From positions 124,001 to 188,000 of the forward strand of contig JABUMY010000004.1 in the NCBI GenBank assembly GCA_013327885.1: a DNA stretch of 64,000 bases, read 5' to 3'. The notes beneath the pieces are model-generated. The model saw nothing but the letters and a program-made list of their open reading frames with translations. It was not told the DNA's origin and did not search any database. Every line of letters begins with the position of its first letter. The first letter of the stretch is position 1. Positions 52,579-62,051 of this stretch are shown piece by piece. The translations under genes were made by a program, and so were the position numbers. The DNA comes from Flavisolibacter longurius (lineage in GTDB: Bacteria; Bacteroidota; Bacteroidia; Chitinophagales; Chitinophagaceae).

Positions 52579-52681
52579 GATGGCAAGGGTGTGAGGGAAT
52601 GAAAGCAGATTAAATGGAAAGGAAACGGTCATATTCGCATTAAAGAGCGTGGTGTAAAGTCGTTTTCGAAATATGTGTTTA

Positions 52682-53300
52682 TTACGTAGTAGCCCTGAAA
52701 GGGCGACATACCGTCACACAGTTACAAACCAAAACCAACTGCCATGTCCCAATCGCTTGTCAAAAATTATATTCACCTTGTGTTCAGCACAAAACAACGT
52801 GAGCATAATTTGGATGAAAACATTCAACCGGAGTTGTTTCGCTACATTGCCGGCATCTGCACACATTGCGATTGCTTACCCCTGAAAATCGGCGGCCATA
52901 CCAATCACATTCATGCCCTGTTCCTGTTAAACAAAAAGACGCCCCTCGTGAAATTTGTTGAGGAAGTAAAAGCCAATTCCTCTAGCTGGATAAAAAAGCA
53001 AGGCGAGGCTTACCAACATTTTTACTGGCAAAGCGGTTACGGCGCATTTTCTGTTAATCCTTCCGAGGTGGATATAGCGAAAGCTTATATTGAAAACCAG
53101 AAAGAGCACCACCGGAAGATTTCGTTTGAAGAAGAGTACCGGGCATTCCTGCACAAATACGGTGTGGATTATGATGAGCGGTACGTGTGGGATTGAGCGA
53201 TTGTTTCGCCCCTGCAGGGCTCTGTTCACTATTAACTATCGTCAACCCGGCCCTTGCAGGCCGGGCTAATATGTGTCGCCCTTTCAGGGCTACTACGTAA
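52682..53300. mobile_element. IS200-like element with 27-bp inverted ends carrying REP-type hairpins
   Basis: Perfect 27-bp inverted copies (52682-52708 and 53274-53300, core AGCCCTGAAAGGGCGACA) bracket one transposase gene. Each copy includes the hairpin GCCCT/AGGGC. The space after the gene holds further hairpins (GCCCCTGCAGGGC near 53209; CCGGCCCTTGCAGGCCGG near 53248). Classical IS200 lacks inverted ends, so this organisation is closer to a REP-bounded Y1 transposase unit. Confidence 0.75.
52744..53196 (+). CDS. IS200/IS605-like Y1 transposase (TnpA)
   Basis: The 150-residue HUH-family transposase has SLVKNYIHLVFSTKQRE, HUH motif in GHTNHIHALF (~60) and the C-terminal helix with a Tyr near EVDIAKAYIENQKEHH as nucleophile. 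It processes single-stranded DNA. The length matches TnpA, and no TnpB/IscB partner is present. Ends are described in the enclosing element. Confidence 0.93.
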   Translation: MSQSLVKNYIHLVFSTKQREHNLDENIQPELFRYIAGICTHCDCLPLKIGGHTNHIHALFLLNKKTPLVKFVEEVKANSSSWIKKQGEAYQHFYWQSGYGAFSVNPSEVDIAKAYIENQKEHHRKISFEEEYRAFLHKYGVDYDERYVWD

Positions 53301-53524
53301 GTTGTATGTAGCGGGCATTATTGTCTTTTGTAATTTAATAATGGAATTTCTTCCATGTTAATTCTAGGACAAAACAACACACAATTACATCCCCTTGAGT
53401 ATTAATTCACAAAAACAAAGTGTGGTACATTGTTCTATCTACACCATGAGTTCATTTCAGAAATGGTACAGCCAAATTAAAAATACAAACTTTGAAAGAA
53501 TGCGTTGTGTTTAGCGTGAAGGTG
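53301..53524. other. AT-rich spacer after the IS200-like element
   Basis: 224 bp with a 22-codon frame (53446-53514, MSSFQKWYSQIKNTNFERMRCV). I see no other gene, terminator or repeat. Confidence 0.3.
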
Positions 53525-55369
53525 CTAAAGCATCAGCGCCACACTCCAATAGCGCCAGTCGTAACTTTCACCGGCGTGAGCATCCCTGGCCGTAATGGGT
53601 TTTTGTAAAACGGAGGGATTCAAAATCTTTTCAGCAACCAGCTTTTTCTTTGCTGCTGCAATGGCATCTTTAACGGCGCCGTTTTCCATCCATGCTTTTT
53701 GCGGTGGCTCGTAGCCTGTTTTATCTTTTCGCCAGACAATCTCTTTCGGCAGTTTTGTTTCCAAGGCTTTGCGCAGGATCCATTTGGTCCAGCCCTGGTG
53801 AATTTTAAAATGCGGTGGAAGGGTAAAAAGAAATTCCACCAGGTTGTGCTGCAAAAAAGGCAGTCGCACCTCAATGGAATTGGCCATGCTGTTGCGGTCG
53901 GCAAGGCGCAACAGGTCTTCCAGCCCGTTGACAAACGTATTGTAAAAAAGGGCGCCGTTCAGGTCAAACGTGGTGGGTGTTGCATAATAAAGGTCCCGTT
54001 TGTGGGCAAAGGCAAAATCACGATCGAGGTCAGGATGCTGAAACGCCTTTTTTGCCTTTTGGCTTTGCAGCAGGGAGGCACCAAATTCCGGTAACAAGGC
54101 CGCCAGCTTGTTTTTATAGCCAAACGCTTCTCTAACGCCTAGCGCCTGTGCGGCTTTCCGTTCGCCACTCTTGCCCAGCTTTCTTTGTCTATACAATTCC
54201 TGCCACCACCATTTGTAATATTTGTGATAGCCAGCCAGTATTTCATCAGCACCTTGCCCATCCAGCATTACGGTTGTGCCTTGCCGCTTGGCTTTTTCAA
54301 ATACTTTGTATTGCGCCAGTACGGATGCTGATAAAAACGGCTCCTCGTGTACACCAGCCAGTTTTTCCATTAAGTCAACCACTTCTGCATCGGAAATGGT
54401 TGTGGTAAAATGGCGGAGTCCAAATTGCTGTGCTACCTGTGCCGCCTGTGCCGTTTCGTCTTTGGCAAAGCCGGCAAACGAAGCCGTAAAGCAATGGTGT
54501 GAATAGTGCGGAGCGTTTTCTTCCGCACATAAGGCTACAATGGACGAACTGTCCAGGCCACCACTCAGGCTGGTACCAATGGGCACATCGCTGCGCAGCC
54601 GCTTGCGAATGCTATCGCGAAACAAGTGTGTAAAATTTTCAATGGCTTCCGATTCGGTGATGTTGTAGTTCACATCAACATAGGTTTGCCAGTAGCGTTC
54701 CGTAAGGAGTTCTTTTGTGGCGAGAGAATACGTCAGGCAATGGGCTGCCGGCAGCTTGTAGACATTGCTGTAAAAGGTTTCAAAAGCATCGGTAGGATTG
54801 GTGGTGTAGCCAATGGTAAGAAAGTTGTACAGCATCGCCTTGTTTGCTTCTTTTGGCACACCAGCCTGCCAGAGTGCTTTCATTTCCGAGGCAAAAACAA
54901 AACGTTCTCTATCCTGGGAAAAATAAAATGGCTTTTCGCCAAAGCGGTCACGGGCCGCGACAAGGGTTTGCTCTTTTTCATCCCAGATAGCAAAGGCAAA
55001 TGCACCATCAAGAGCTTGCAGGCACTCTTTCCCCCAGGTGGCATAAGCCGCCAGCAAAACTTCTGTATCAGATTGCGATTGAAAAGTGCATCCCTTTGCT
55101 TCCAGGTCTTTTTTCAGCTCGCGGTAATTGTAGATCTCGCCATTGTAAACAAGATGATAACGTTGCTGGTAAGCCATGGGCTGCGAGGCGGCATCCGAAA
55201 GATCAAGAATGCAAAGGCGGCGGTGCCCAAATGCAACGGTGCCGGCGTCGTTACGATAATACGCTTCTTTTTCCGGTCCGCGGTGGGCCAGTACTGCCGT
55301 TGCTTTACCAATCAGGTCTTTTTCGGTTAGCGCCGGGTTTTGTGAAACGATGCCTGCAATGCCACACAT
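53525..55369 (-). CDS. asnB: Asparagine synthase (glutamine-hydrolysing)
   Basis: The 614-residue protein has the N-terminal class II amidotransferase domain with catalytic Cys2 (MCGIAG) and VYNGEIYNYRELK. The C-terminal synthetase domain has PPi-loop LSGGLDSSSI (~262-271) and DGQGADE. It converts aspartate, ATP and glutamine to asparagine in the cytoplasm. It is the second gene of an operon with the DUF2911 lipoprotein (3-bp gap). Some AsnB paralogues serve in peptide or surface polymer modification; no such gene is nearby. Confidence 0.95.
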   Translation of the reverse strand: MCGIAGIVSQNPALTEKDLIGKATAVLAHRGPEKEAYYRNDAGTVAFGHRRLCILDLSDAASQPMAYQQRYHLVYNGEIYNYRELKKDLEAKGCTFQSQSDTEVLLAAYATWGKECLQALDGAFAFAIWDEKEQTLVAARDRFGEKPFYFSQDRERFVFASEMKALWQAGVPKEANKAMLYNFLTIGYTTNPTDAFETFYSNVYKLPAAHCLTYSLATKELLTERYWQTYVDVNYNITESEAIENFTHLFRDSIRKRLRSDVPIGTSLSGGLDSSSIVALCAEENAPHYSHHCFTASFAGFAKDETAQAAQVAQQFGLRHFTTTISDAEVVDLMEKLAGVHEEPFLSASVLAQYKVFEKAKRQGTTVMLDGQGADEILAGYHKYYKWWWQELYRQRKLGKSGERKAAQALGVREAFGYKNKLAALLPEFGASLLQSQKAKKAFQHPDLDRDFAFAHKRDLYYATPTTFDLNGALFYNTFVNGLEDLLRLADRNSMANSIEVRLPFLQHNLVEFLFTLPPHFKIHQGWTKWILRKALETKLPKEIVWRKDKTGYEPPQKAWMENGAVKDAIAAAKKKLVAEKILNPSVLQKPITARDAHAGESYDWRYWSVALML

Positions 55370-55372
55370 AGA

Positions 55373-55999
55373 TCAAAATTGAAGTGGCAGCCGGGCTTCT
55401 TTTCCTTCCCAGGCCAATACCATGTCGGCACCCTTTTCTGTTTCTGCAAAAACAATGGTAAAATACTCCACTACCTGGTTTTTGGTTTGAACCGGTACGT
55501 CAAATTTTGCCACGTCTTTTGCCGTGTTGAACTTCAGGCCCCAGGTGTATAGTTCAGAATTAAATACAATGGTCCAGCGGTCTTCGTACGGGATGGCGTA
55601 AAGCGTGTATTGACCAGTAGGTACCTGCTTTCCCTGTATGGTAACGGGTTGGAACAACCGTATTTCGGTGGCCTCGTTGGCACCCAGCCGCCAGGGCTCA
55701 CCCCATTTTACAATGTTGCCAAAGATCTCCCGGCCCTGCCGGTGCGGACGGCTGTACAATATTCTTGCTACGGGCTGGCCGGATTGTTCGCCATTCATTT
55801 TTTTAATGGGAAAATCGCTGGGCAGGTAAGCAATATCCATAGGTGAAAGGTCAACCGGCGCATAAGGATTGGCCGGTTCCCGCTTTGTGATGTTTGAGTC
55901 TTTTATGACAGGCGGCTTAAACGAAGTTGGCTCCCCTGTTTCATTGTTCTGACAGGCAAGCAGTGACGTCAGCAGGAGCAACAAGATCATGTTTTTCAT
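55373..55999 (-). CDS. DUF2911 lipoprotein
   Basis: From MKNMILLLLLTSLLAC (lipobox SLLAC) the 208-residue product has the DUF2911 pattern: ILYSRPHRQGREIFGNIVKWGEPWRLGANEATEI, VTIQGKQVPTGQYTLYAIP and the C-terminal ADMVLAWEGKEARLPLQF. It should be lipid anchored in the envelope. The role is unknown. Its stop is 3 bp from the asnB start, so the pair is transcribed together. Confidence 0.9.
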   Translation of the reverse strand: MKNMILLLLLTSLLACQNNETGEPTSFKPPVIKDSNITKREPANPYAPVDLSPMDIAYLPSDFPIKKMNGEQSGQPVARILYSRPHRQGREIFGNIVKWGEPWRLGANEATEIRLFQPVTIQGKQVPTGQYTLYAIPYEDRWTIVFNSELYTWGLKFNTAKDVAKFDVPVQTKNQVVEYFTIVFAETEKGADMVLAWEGKEARLPLQF

Positions 56000-56178
56000 G
56001 GCGAAAAAATACGGCTTTTCTGATTTGGTGAATGGGAAAGGTGATAAATGGAAACGGTGCACCGTTGCTGCCAGACAAGTTATACCGGTGTGCTGCTCCT
56101 TTTAGGCAGAAACGTTTTGCGTCAGTTTGCACAACGTTTCACTTCTCTGTTCTGCGCCATTTGTTTTTATTTTGTTTG

Positions 56179-56997
56179 ATGATTACACAGGCACAGGTAG
56201 CAGAAAGCGCAGCAGCGCTCCGGCTTAAAACCACGTTGAAACCAATTGTTGGCATTGTGCTGGGCACAGGCCTTAACGATCTTTTGCAGCACATCGAATG
56301 CCGCATAATTGTTCCTTACAGCGAGATTCCCTACTTCCCCCAAAGCACCGTGGATTTTCACAAAGGGCAATTGCTATTCGGCACCCTTGCCGGCGTGCCG
56401 GTGGTAGCCATGCAGGGCCGCTTTCATTTTTACGAAGGGTACAACTTGCAGCAGGTGACCTTCCCGGTACGGGTGATGAAGGCGCTGGGAATAGAAACGC
56501 TGCTGCTGAGCAATGCAGCCGGTGGCATGAACCTTTCGTTTCGGAAAGGCGACCTGGTGATCATTGAAGACCATCTAAACCTTTTGCCCGACAACCCGCT
56601 GCGTGGCCTGCCTGCCGAATTTGGCGACCGCTTTGTAGATATGAGCCAGCCCTATGATGAGGCGCTGCAGCAACGGTTAGCTGATGCATTTGGTGAGCAG
56701 GGCATTCCTGTAAAAAAAGGTGTGTACGTAGCCGTGATGGGACCCAACCTGGAGACCCGTGCCGAGTACCGCTGGCTGCGTAGCACCGGTGCCGATATGG
56801 TAGGCATGAGCACTGTTCCGGAAGTGATTGTTGCCGGGCAGTTAGGGCTGAAATGCGCGGCTGTTTCTGTGATCACGGATGAATGCGACCCCGATCATTT
56901 AAAGCCGGTAAATATAGAAGAGATCATAGCGATTGCCGGGCAGGCGGATAAGAAACTGAGCGGAGTTTTAGCGGAAGTGGTGAAAAGTCTTGGCTGA
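56179..56997 (+). CDS. Purine-nucleoside phosphorylase, type I trimeric family
   Basis: The 272-residue product shows the PNP-I motifs: VGIVLGTGLNDL (phosphate loop), MQGRFHFYEGYNL, LLSNAAGGMN, VMGPNLETRAEYR and DMVGMSTVPEVIVA, with the base-site Asn in ITDECD. It cleaves purine nucleosides with phosphate in salvage. The start at 56179 was chosen because the upstream extension lacks conservation. It has no adjacent partner and no signal peptide. Confidence 0.95.
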   Translation: MITQAQVAESAAALRLKTTLKPIVGIVLGTGLNDLLQHIECRIIVPYSEIPYFPQSTVDFHKGQLLFGTLAGVPVVAMQGRFHFYEGYNLQQVTFPVRVMKALGIETLLLSNAAGGMNLSFRKGDLVIIEDHLNLLPDNPLRGLPAEFGDRFVDMSQPYDEALQQRLADAFGEQGIPVKKGVYVAVMGPNLETRAEYRWLRSTGADMVGMSTVPEVIVAGQLGLKCAAVSVITDECDPDHLKPVNIEEIIAIAGQADKKLSGVLAEVVKSLG

Positions 56998-57070
56998 CAG
57001 AACGCTTAGATCCCTGTGCGCTGAAATACAACTGTTCTGAAGAGAGGGAAATAAACCAGATACAATGCAC

Positions 57071-57098
57071 AAAAAAAAGGTGGCCCTTCGGCCACCTT
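57071..57098 (-). terminator. Terminator of the PKD/type IX cargo gene
   Basis: A 9-bp stem AAGGTGGCC/GGCCACCTT (57077-57085 with 57090-57098) has a CTTC loop and, on the minus strand, is followed by a run of U (57071-57078). It lies ~24 bp downstream of the minus-strand stop. Confidence 0.8.
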
Positions 57099-57121
57099 GT
57101 GAACTTAGAATGGAAAACGAA

Positions 57122-59422
57122 TTACTGTCTTGTGCTCATTAACTTTCCGCTGACCTGCTCACCATTCATACGCAACATATAAATCAGGTTGGAGCGATGG
57201 TTGACAGGAGCGATGTACTCCACATTGCGGGTTTCGCCAGCATTGAGTTGTCCTTCAAACGGAACGCCTACTTTCTGTCCCAGCATGTTGTACACTTCGA
57301 GTGTTGCCCTACCGGCTTTTGGTGCCTGAATGGTAAAGCGAATCCTGTCGGTGAATGGGTTAGGAGATGCGGAGACGGAAAGCTTTGTTACCTCGGCTAT
57401 TTCGGCTGAGCCGCCTACAGAAAGATGCGTGATGGTAGTTTTAACACCTGAATTGGTGAGAAGGCAATTCGAATTATTGAAACCATCATATCGCTGTGCC
57501 AGTGCTAAGGCAGCATTTCTGTCACTTCCCATGAACTGTGCCCTGACATTAGCGATAATATTGCTGCTTGTAATGTCTGGTGACGTAGTGGGAGCATAAT
57601 TTACAGCACACTGGTTCAAGAGAGCAGCAGTACCGGCTCTTGCGAGTTGTGTATAGCCACTGCCATCACCAAGATCAAGTGCCTGAATTAGTGTAATGCC
57701 AGCCAATTTGCTACCTAACTTATTCGCAACAACTGCGGGGTCTAGATTGAACACGTCTGAGAACTTAACTTGCTTCAATTCTGTTTTCGAAAATTGAGTA
57801 AGTGGAGATTGTCTAACGGAGTTGGCGGCAGTAAGTACACAACTTAAAACGTCGTTAGAAAAAGGCACACCTGACACGTTTACATACGATATCGTATTCC
57901 AAGATGCCTTTCTGTTTTTCCAGTAACCCGGTGTACATCCTTCGGCACAATTTGCAATGGTTACCGTGATTGACTTTCTTTCCGGACAGCCATTTTCGCC
58001 GGTCAGTTCGATCCAATAAGTGCCCGAAGTGCTTACAGCGGAGGGATTTTGTACAGGTGTGCTTCCATCAGCCAGAAAATAGCCAAGTGTTCCTGTTCCG
58101 GCTGTTAATGCATCTGCAAGGTTTACGGTTTGAACTGGACATACGTTTGTCAAATTCTTCACTGCAATGCCCGGAAGTGGCTTAACAGTCACCGTCATGG
58201 TCGCCGTAATTGCACATTGGCTTTCATCCGGTGTAAAGGTGTAAGTCGTAGTAGCAGTATTGTTCACAGCCGGGCTCCAACTTCCTGTAATGTTGTTTGC
58301 TGAAGTTGTTGGCAACAAAATGGTATTGCCACTGCAGACAGGATCGATCTGAGTAAAGATTGGTGTTACCTTTTCTGTTACAGTCACCGTTACTGCGGCT
58401 CTTTCACTTACACAATTGTTCTTAGAAAGAGAAACATAGTAGGTATGGGTTCCTACAGGAATCACATTCGTAGAAACCAGGCCATTGTCCTCTGCGTCAA
58501 ACCAGTTGTAAAAGCCACCGTCGCCATCATCCTGGGGAAGGTCGCCAAAGGTTTTGCCTTCCAATTCGCAGAGCGTAAATGGGCCAATTTCTGGTTTAAG
58601 AAGATTGCAGCAAGCTGCTACCGTTACGGGCAATGTTATGCGTTTAGGGCCAACCACTTTGCCTTCGTTGTCCTTACCAATAACTTCCAATGTAACACTG
58701 TATGACCCTCCTGTAGAATAGGTATGCGTTGGATTGGGTTGATCGCTGGTATTACCATCGCCAAAATTCCATGCATAGCTGTCGATGGTTACATTTTCAA
58801 GTTCTAATTGTGAGGTAAATTGTACGGACAACCCGTTCTCACTGTTTGCACAATCACCGGCCTGCCAATCGAAAAAGACATCCAGCTTTACCGGTATGGG
58901 GGTTGCCCCTGCTGTAAATTTGCATTTTGACTTGGTTGCCGGGCATTGTGCTGCTTCACCACTGCAGTATTGATCATTGCCAACACCCCAGCTTACCAGT
59001 GATCTTTCAAGGTATGCTATGCTTGTACATTCAATTTGAAACGTATTGGGAAATTTGAGATCATTGTTCGAGCCGGTCAATTCGTCGCCAAAGCATGCGC
59101 CAATTGCTATTTTATTGCCATCTATGATCAGATCACCGGATACGGAAACACCTTTTCTTGGTGTATTGGTAGACAATACCACATGCAGGTAACCCGCTAC
59201 TGTACCGGATTGAGGGCAAGAAATTGCATTGCCGTCGGCATCAGCAAAATAAGCTTTTACAATTTGAACATCACTTGCCGTGCAGTTTATTTCACCGCAA
59301 TCCACCAGCGGCTGTGCCGTTAAATGAAAGGAAAAAAAGAGGCAGCAAAGCGTGGCAAGAAAAGCAGAAAGCTTTATGTGCCTGGTTTTATTTAAAGTGA
59401 AATCGAGTGTAATTGTTTTCAT
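57122..59422 (-). CDS. Secreted PKD-domain protein with type IX secretion C-terminal domain
   Basis: The 766-residue protein from MKTITLDFTLN has a signal peptide (~18-38, LSAFLATLCCLFFSFHLTAQ). One PKD domain carries the classic DSYAWNFGDGNTSDQPNPTHTYSTGG. A series of Ig/PKD-like strands follows, then the EGCTPGYWKNRKASW segment (CxPGYWKN-type motif seen in bacterial surface proteins), and a C-terminal sorting domain (SASPNPFTDRIRFTIQAPKAG, ending VSGKLMSTRQ). It is exported by type IX secretion and anchored at the surface. An upstream in-frame ATG (59458) adds 12 non-signal residues and was not used. Confidence 0.9.
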   Translation of the reverse strand: MKTITLDFTLNKTRHIKLSAFLATLCCLFFSFHLTAQPLVDCGEINCTASDVQIVKAYFADADGNAISCPQSGTVAGYLHVVLSTNTPRKGVSVSGDLIIDGNKIAIGACFGDELTGSNNDLKFPNTFQIECTSIAYLERSLVSWGVGNDQYCSGEAAQCPATKSKCKFTAGATPIPVKLDVFFDWQAGDCANSENGLSVQFTSQLELENVTIDSYAWNFGDGNTSDQPNPTHTYSTGGSYSVTLEVIGKDNEGKVVGPKRITLPVTVAACCNLLKPEIGPFTLCELEGKTFGDLPQDDGDGGFYNWFDAEDNGLVSTNVIPVGTHTYYVSLSKNNCVSERAAVTVTVTEKVTPIFTQIDPVCSGNTILLPTTSANNITGSWSPAVNNTATTTYTFTPDESQCAITATMTVTVKPLPGIAVKNLTNVCPVQTVNLADALTAGTGTLGYFLADGSTPVQNPSAVSTSGTYWIELTGENGCPERKSITVTIANCAEGCTPGYWKNRKASWNTISYVNVSGVPFSNDVLSCVLTAANSVRQSPLTQFSKTELKQVKFSDVFNLDPAVVANKLGSKLAGITLIQALDLGDGSGYTQLARAGTAALLNQCAVNYAPTTSPDITSSNIIANVRAQFMGSDRNAALALAQRYDGFNNSNCLLTNSGVKTTITHLSVGGSAEIAEVTKLSVSASPNPFTDRIRFTIQAPKAGRATLEVYNMLGQKVGVPFEGQLNAGETRNVEYIAPVNHRSNLIYMLRMNGEQVSGKLMSTRQ

Positions 59423-59909
59423 TCTTTTTGTATAAGATGAGATAATTGATAATTGCATTCAGCAGGGAGCTTTACATACTTAACCATACTTGTCAGGATA
59501 CAAATAGGACGTGTGCATTTTTTGCGGACAGAACATGTGTTAGGTTTTGTAGTTGCCGGTAGCGGCCAATCGTTATTTCTTCAACACACAGTACAGAACT
59601 ATTTGCCACATACGATTGCAGAAACAGGTTTACGCAACCTTATTTACGGCAATTGATCAATTACTGCATGCTTGTGTGATCTCGCTTGGTTATTTGAAAT
59701 ACGCCAGCCTTTTCTACAGGAATATAACTGCCAGCAGAAAGGGATAGGATTTTTCTTGCGGTTCCCGAGTGGTTATGCAGAGGATTTGGTCAAAAGGAGT
59801 TTTCGGGGGCGGGATCGTCAGGTAATCGTTAGTTTCGGCAAAGGATGATGGTGAACAAAGGTGTGGTAAAACAAATGAGAAACAAATCGCATAAACATGC
59901 TATATTTTC
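59423..59909. other. Intergenic region without recognised feature
   Basis: 487 bp lie upstream of the PKD gene and downstream of the LuxR-type regulator gene. AT-rich, with only short non-protein-like frames. No repeat or RNA is recognised. Confidence 0.35.
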
Positions 59910-60530
59910 CTACCTGAATCTCGCTGCGATTTCTGCCCGTGAACGTACATTCAGTTTTGCATAAATTTTACGGATGTGCGAATTCACCGTATCAATCGAC
60001 ACAAAGCATTTTGCTGCAATGTCTTTATAGGACAAGCCATCCATCAGTAATACTAAAACCTCTTGCTCTCTTGGTGTGAGGTTGTAGGCGTCAATGCCCG
60101 GCAGGCTATTGACAGGTTTTTGGAAATAGGTGAGGACCTTTCGTGCCACCAAGCCATTAAAGACACCCTCGCCGCGGTGAACGCTCCGGATGGCAGCAAG
60201 AATTGTTTTTGGCGATTCTGTTTTCAGCAAGTAACCGATAGCGCCTGCCGCCAGGGAGGCAAAAATGGCCTCTTTCTCTTCCAGTGTTGTCAGAACGATA
60301 ACGGCAGCTTCGGGCAAAACCTCTTTCACCAGCTGCACGGCTTCTTTGCCAGGTACATTGAGGCTAATATCGATGATCACAACAGAAGGCTTTACCTTTT
60401 GCATTTGCGGCAACTCGGAAAGCGAACTACCTGTAAACACAACCGATATGCCGGGAGCTTTTTCCAGGTAAGTTATCAGCGTACTTCGGTAGGGCAGGTT
60501 GTTGTCTATTACAGACACAGCGATCATCAT
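59910..60530 (-). CDS. NarL/LuxR-type response regulator
   Basis: The 206-residue protein has a receiver domain with phospho-acceptor D54 (VVIIDISLNVPG). The acidic pair at the start is D9-N10 (VSVIDNNLP), so one of the two acidic residues is Asn. A C-terminal LuxR helix-turn-helix (~145-205: LTPREQEVLVLLMDGLSYKDIAAKCFVSIDTVNSHIRKIYAKL) follows. It should bind DNA when phosphorylated. No kinase gene is adjacent. Any of the orphan kinases in this window could be its partner, but nothing shows it. Confidence 0.92.
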   Translation of the reverse strand: MMIAVSVIDNNLPYRSTLITYLEKAPGISVVFTGSSLSELPQMQKVKPSVVIIDISLNVPGKEAVQLVKEVLPEAAVIVLTTLEEKEAIFASLAAGAIGYLLKTESPKTILAAIRSVHRGEGVFNGLVARKVLTYFQKPVNSLPGIDAYNLTPREQEVLVLLMDGLSYKDIAAKCFVSIDTVNSHIRKIYAKLNVRSRAEIAARFR

Positions 60531-60889
60531 GGAAACGTTTTCTCGATAAACAGATACGGAATTGGACTTTGGTTGTTTTCAGCAAATGGCTTTGGAAGGA
60601 AGTTGGTACTTGCCGCGCAGGTTTGTGGCAGGTATACAGACAGAATTTAATAAGTGAGGTTTAAAATGCGTTTAAATTTTTTTTCCTGTGTATAGAACGG
60701 GGGGTGGCTCGGTCATTTTCTTAAACAGGAAAATTCCTGAAACTACGCTGGGTTATTACCGTTAGAATAGTATCATCAGTAATTGTAGTGTCAGTGACCT
60801 GGCCGAAATTGAATTTGTTGGCAGCGATCTGCTTTTATAGCAAACGGTAAATGAAATCCGTGCACGGTGTTGGAAAGGAGAAAAACTGT
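60531..60889. other. Intergenic region without recognised feature
   Basis: 359 bp upstream of the LuxR-type regulator gene, presumably including its promoter. No repeat, RNA or coding signal stands out. Confidence 0.3.
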
Positions 60890-61174
60890 ATGAAGTATCA
60901 ACACCTTTATATTTCCCTACAGGGCAATTTCTTTGGTGAAACGCATCGCGAGAAAACAAAATTGATCCTCTTTATACGTACTTGATGTTGGTGCGGGTCC
61001 TGGAAGATTTGAACAGTGTAGTCAACCGCTTGTCAGAAATAGAAGCGAAAAAAAGCCTTGGGTGAACAGGCGGCATCTATTGGCAACGATCCCGCCTTGG
61101 CCTGCACCAATCAAAAGCTTAACACAATTTTATCCGAATTCACAGAAAGGCTCTTGTTCTCTTGGAACAGATGA
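60890..61174 (+). pseudogene. Possible frameshifted small gene, ~93 codons
   Basis: A good ribosome site (AAAGGAG, 8 nt spacing) precedes ATG 60890, which reads MKYQHLYISLQGNFFGETHRE. The frame then stops at 60983. One base over, YLMLVRVLEDLNSVVNRLSEIEAKK continues to a 7-A run at 61048-61054. Back in the first frame, ALGEQAASIGNDPALACTNQ...LLFSWNR ends at TGA 61174. Joined, these give one plausible ~93-residue protein with two compensating frameshifts. It may be a pseudogene or a sequencing-related artefact. The family was not recognised. Confidence 0.4.
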
Positions 61175-61192
61175 TTATTTTTTGGCCTTTCA

Positions 61193-61522
61193 ATGAAACG
61201 GGTGGTCATTATAGTGCTTATGCTTTGCGTAACCCTCCTTGGGTTGGCAACGTTCCGGCATCTTCCTGCTCCCGAAAATTCTTCCGTTTCGCAGCACCAT
61301 TCTTCCGCAGACAAAGCCGGGAATCTTTCGGCACATCAGTTTTCAACGCCACCGCATGACAATGGCGGCAAGGATCATTTTTCTGCTATTCCCGACCAGG
61401 AGAACGAAGATGATCTTCGAAAACAAACCTTGCTGGTAAAGGTTGTTGCAGCCTTTATTACAACCTTTCTTCCCAAATATTCAGCTAAAAAAGAAGCAAA
61501 AGTCTTTGCGTCTTCGCAGTAG
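61193..61522 (+). CDS. Short secreted or anchored hypothetical protein
   Basis: The 109-residue product has a hydrophobic N-terminus (VVIIVLMLCVTLLGLATF) that is an anchor or signal. A polar His/Ser-rich middle (HHSSADKAGNLSAHQFSTPPHDNGGKDHF) follows, then a second amphipathic part VKVVAAFITTFLPKYSAKKEAKV. It is not similar to a known family that I recognise. It follows the frameshifted remnant by 18 bp. Confidence 0.5.
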   Translation: MKRVVIIVLMLCVTLLGLATFRHLPAPENSSVSQHHSSADKAGNLSAHQFSTPPHDNGGKDHFSAIPDQENEDDLRKQTLLVKVVAAFITTFLPKYSAKKEAKVFASSQ

Positions 61523-61809
61523 GAAATCAGAGAAGTCTTCGACATAGGCAGCTATACCTACATCACAGCTAGACAGATGCAGCTAGGTTCTCCTTTCAAA
61601 ATAACTGCTTCCAGCAGACTCGGAGACATTTCATTAGAACCATATTTAAAACAGCCTAGTGTTTGTAGGTGAAAAAGGTCGTAACAGAGTAGATATTTTC
61701 ATATTTTGTTGTTTAGTTCTAAGTCCAAAACCGAAAAAGGAAGCGTCCTTTTGCTAACCGACACCGAATGAGAGCCAACTATGAAGATTTATGACATTTT
61801 GCTTTTACA
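61523..61809. other. Intergenic region, nothing recognised
   Basis: 287 bp between two small genes. No repeat or coding signal is evident. Confidence 0.3.
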
Positions 61810-62037
61810 ATGTTCGCCATCTTGTTTATCAGGATGTATCTAAGTTATAAAATGGATCGGTTGAGAGGTTCCAACGCCCTGACATTTAAATTCCTTTTCG
61901 GAGCTTATGCATTTGATGCTGTTACTCCAGTGCTCCGAAAATCAAAGCAAGAGCATGAAGCCCGTTTGAAGCGAATATCTAACATACTGTTTGTCGCTTT
62001 TTGGACGCTATTTTTTGAACTTATGCTGACTATTTAG
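61810..62037 (+). CDS. Small membrane-associated hypothetical protein
   Basis: The 75-residue product has an N-terminal MFAILFIRMYLSYKM, a central charged helix KSKQEHEARLKRISN and a C-terminal hydrophobic helix ILFVAFWTLFFELMLTI. It ends 15 bp before the left end of the IS982 copy. It may be the intact small protein or the truncated 5' part of a longer gene cut by the element. The family was not recognised. Confidence 0.5.
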   Translation: MFAILFIRMYLSYKMDRLRGSNALTFKFLFGAYAFDAVTPVLRKSKQEHEARLKRISNILFVAFWTLFFELMLTI

Positions 62038-62051
62038 ATAAACTACTGATA

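Noticed and set aside
53446-53514. 22-codon frame MSSFQKWYSQIKNTNFERMRCV
   Set aside because: It reads like a peptide, but it has no clear ribosome site and no neighbour that needs a leader peptide. Too short to support.
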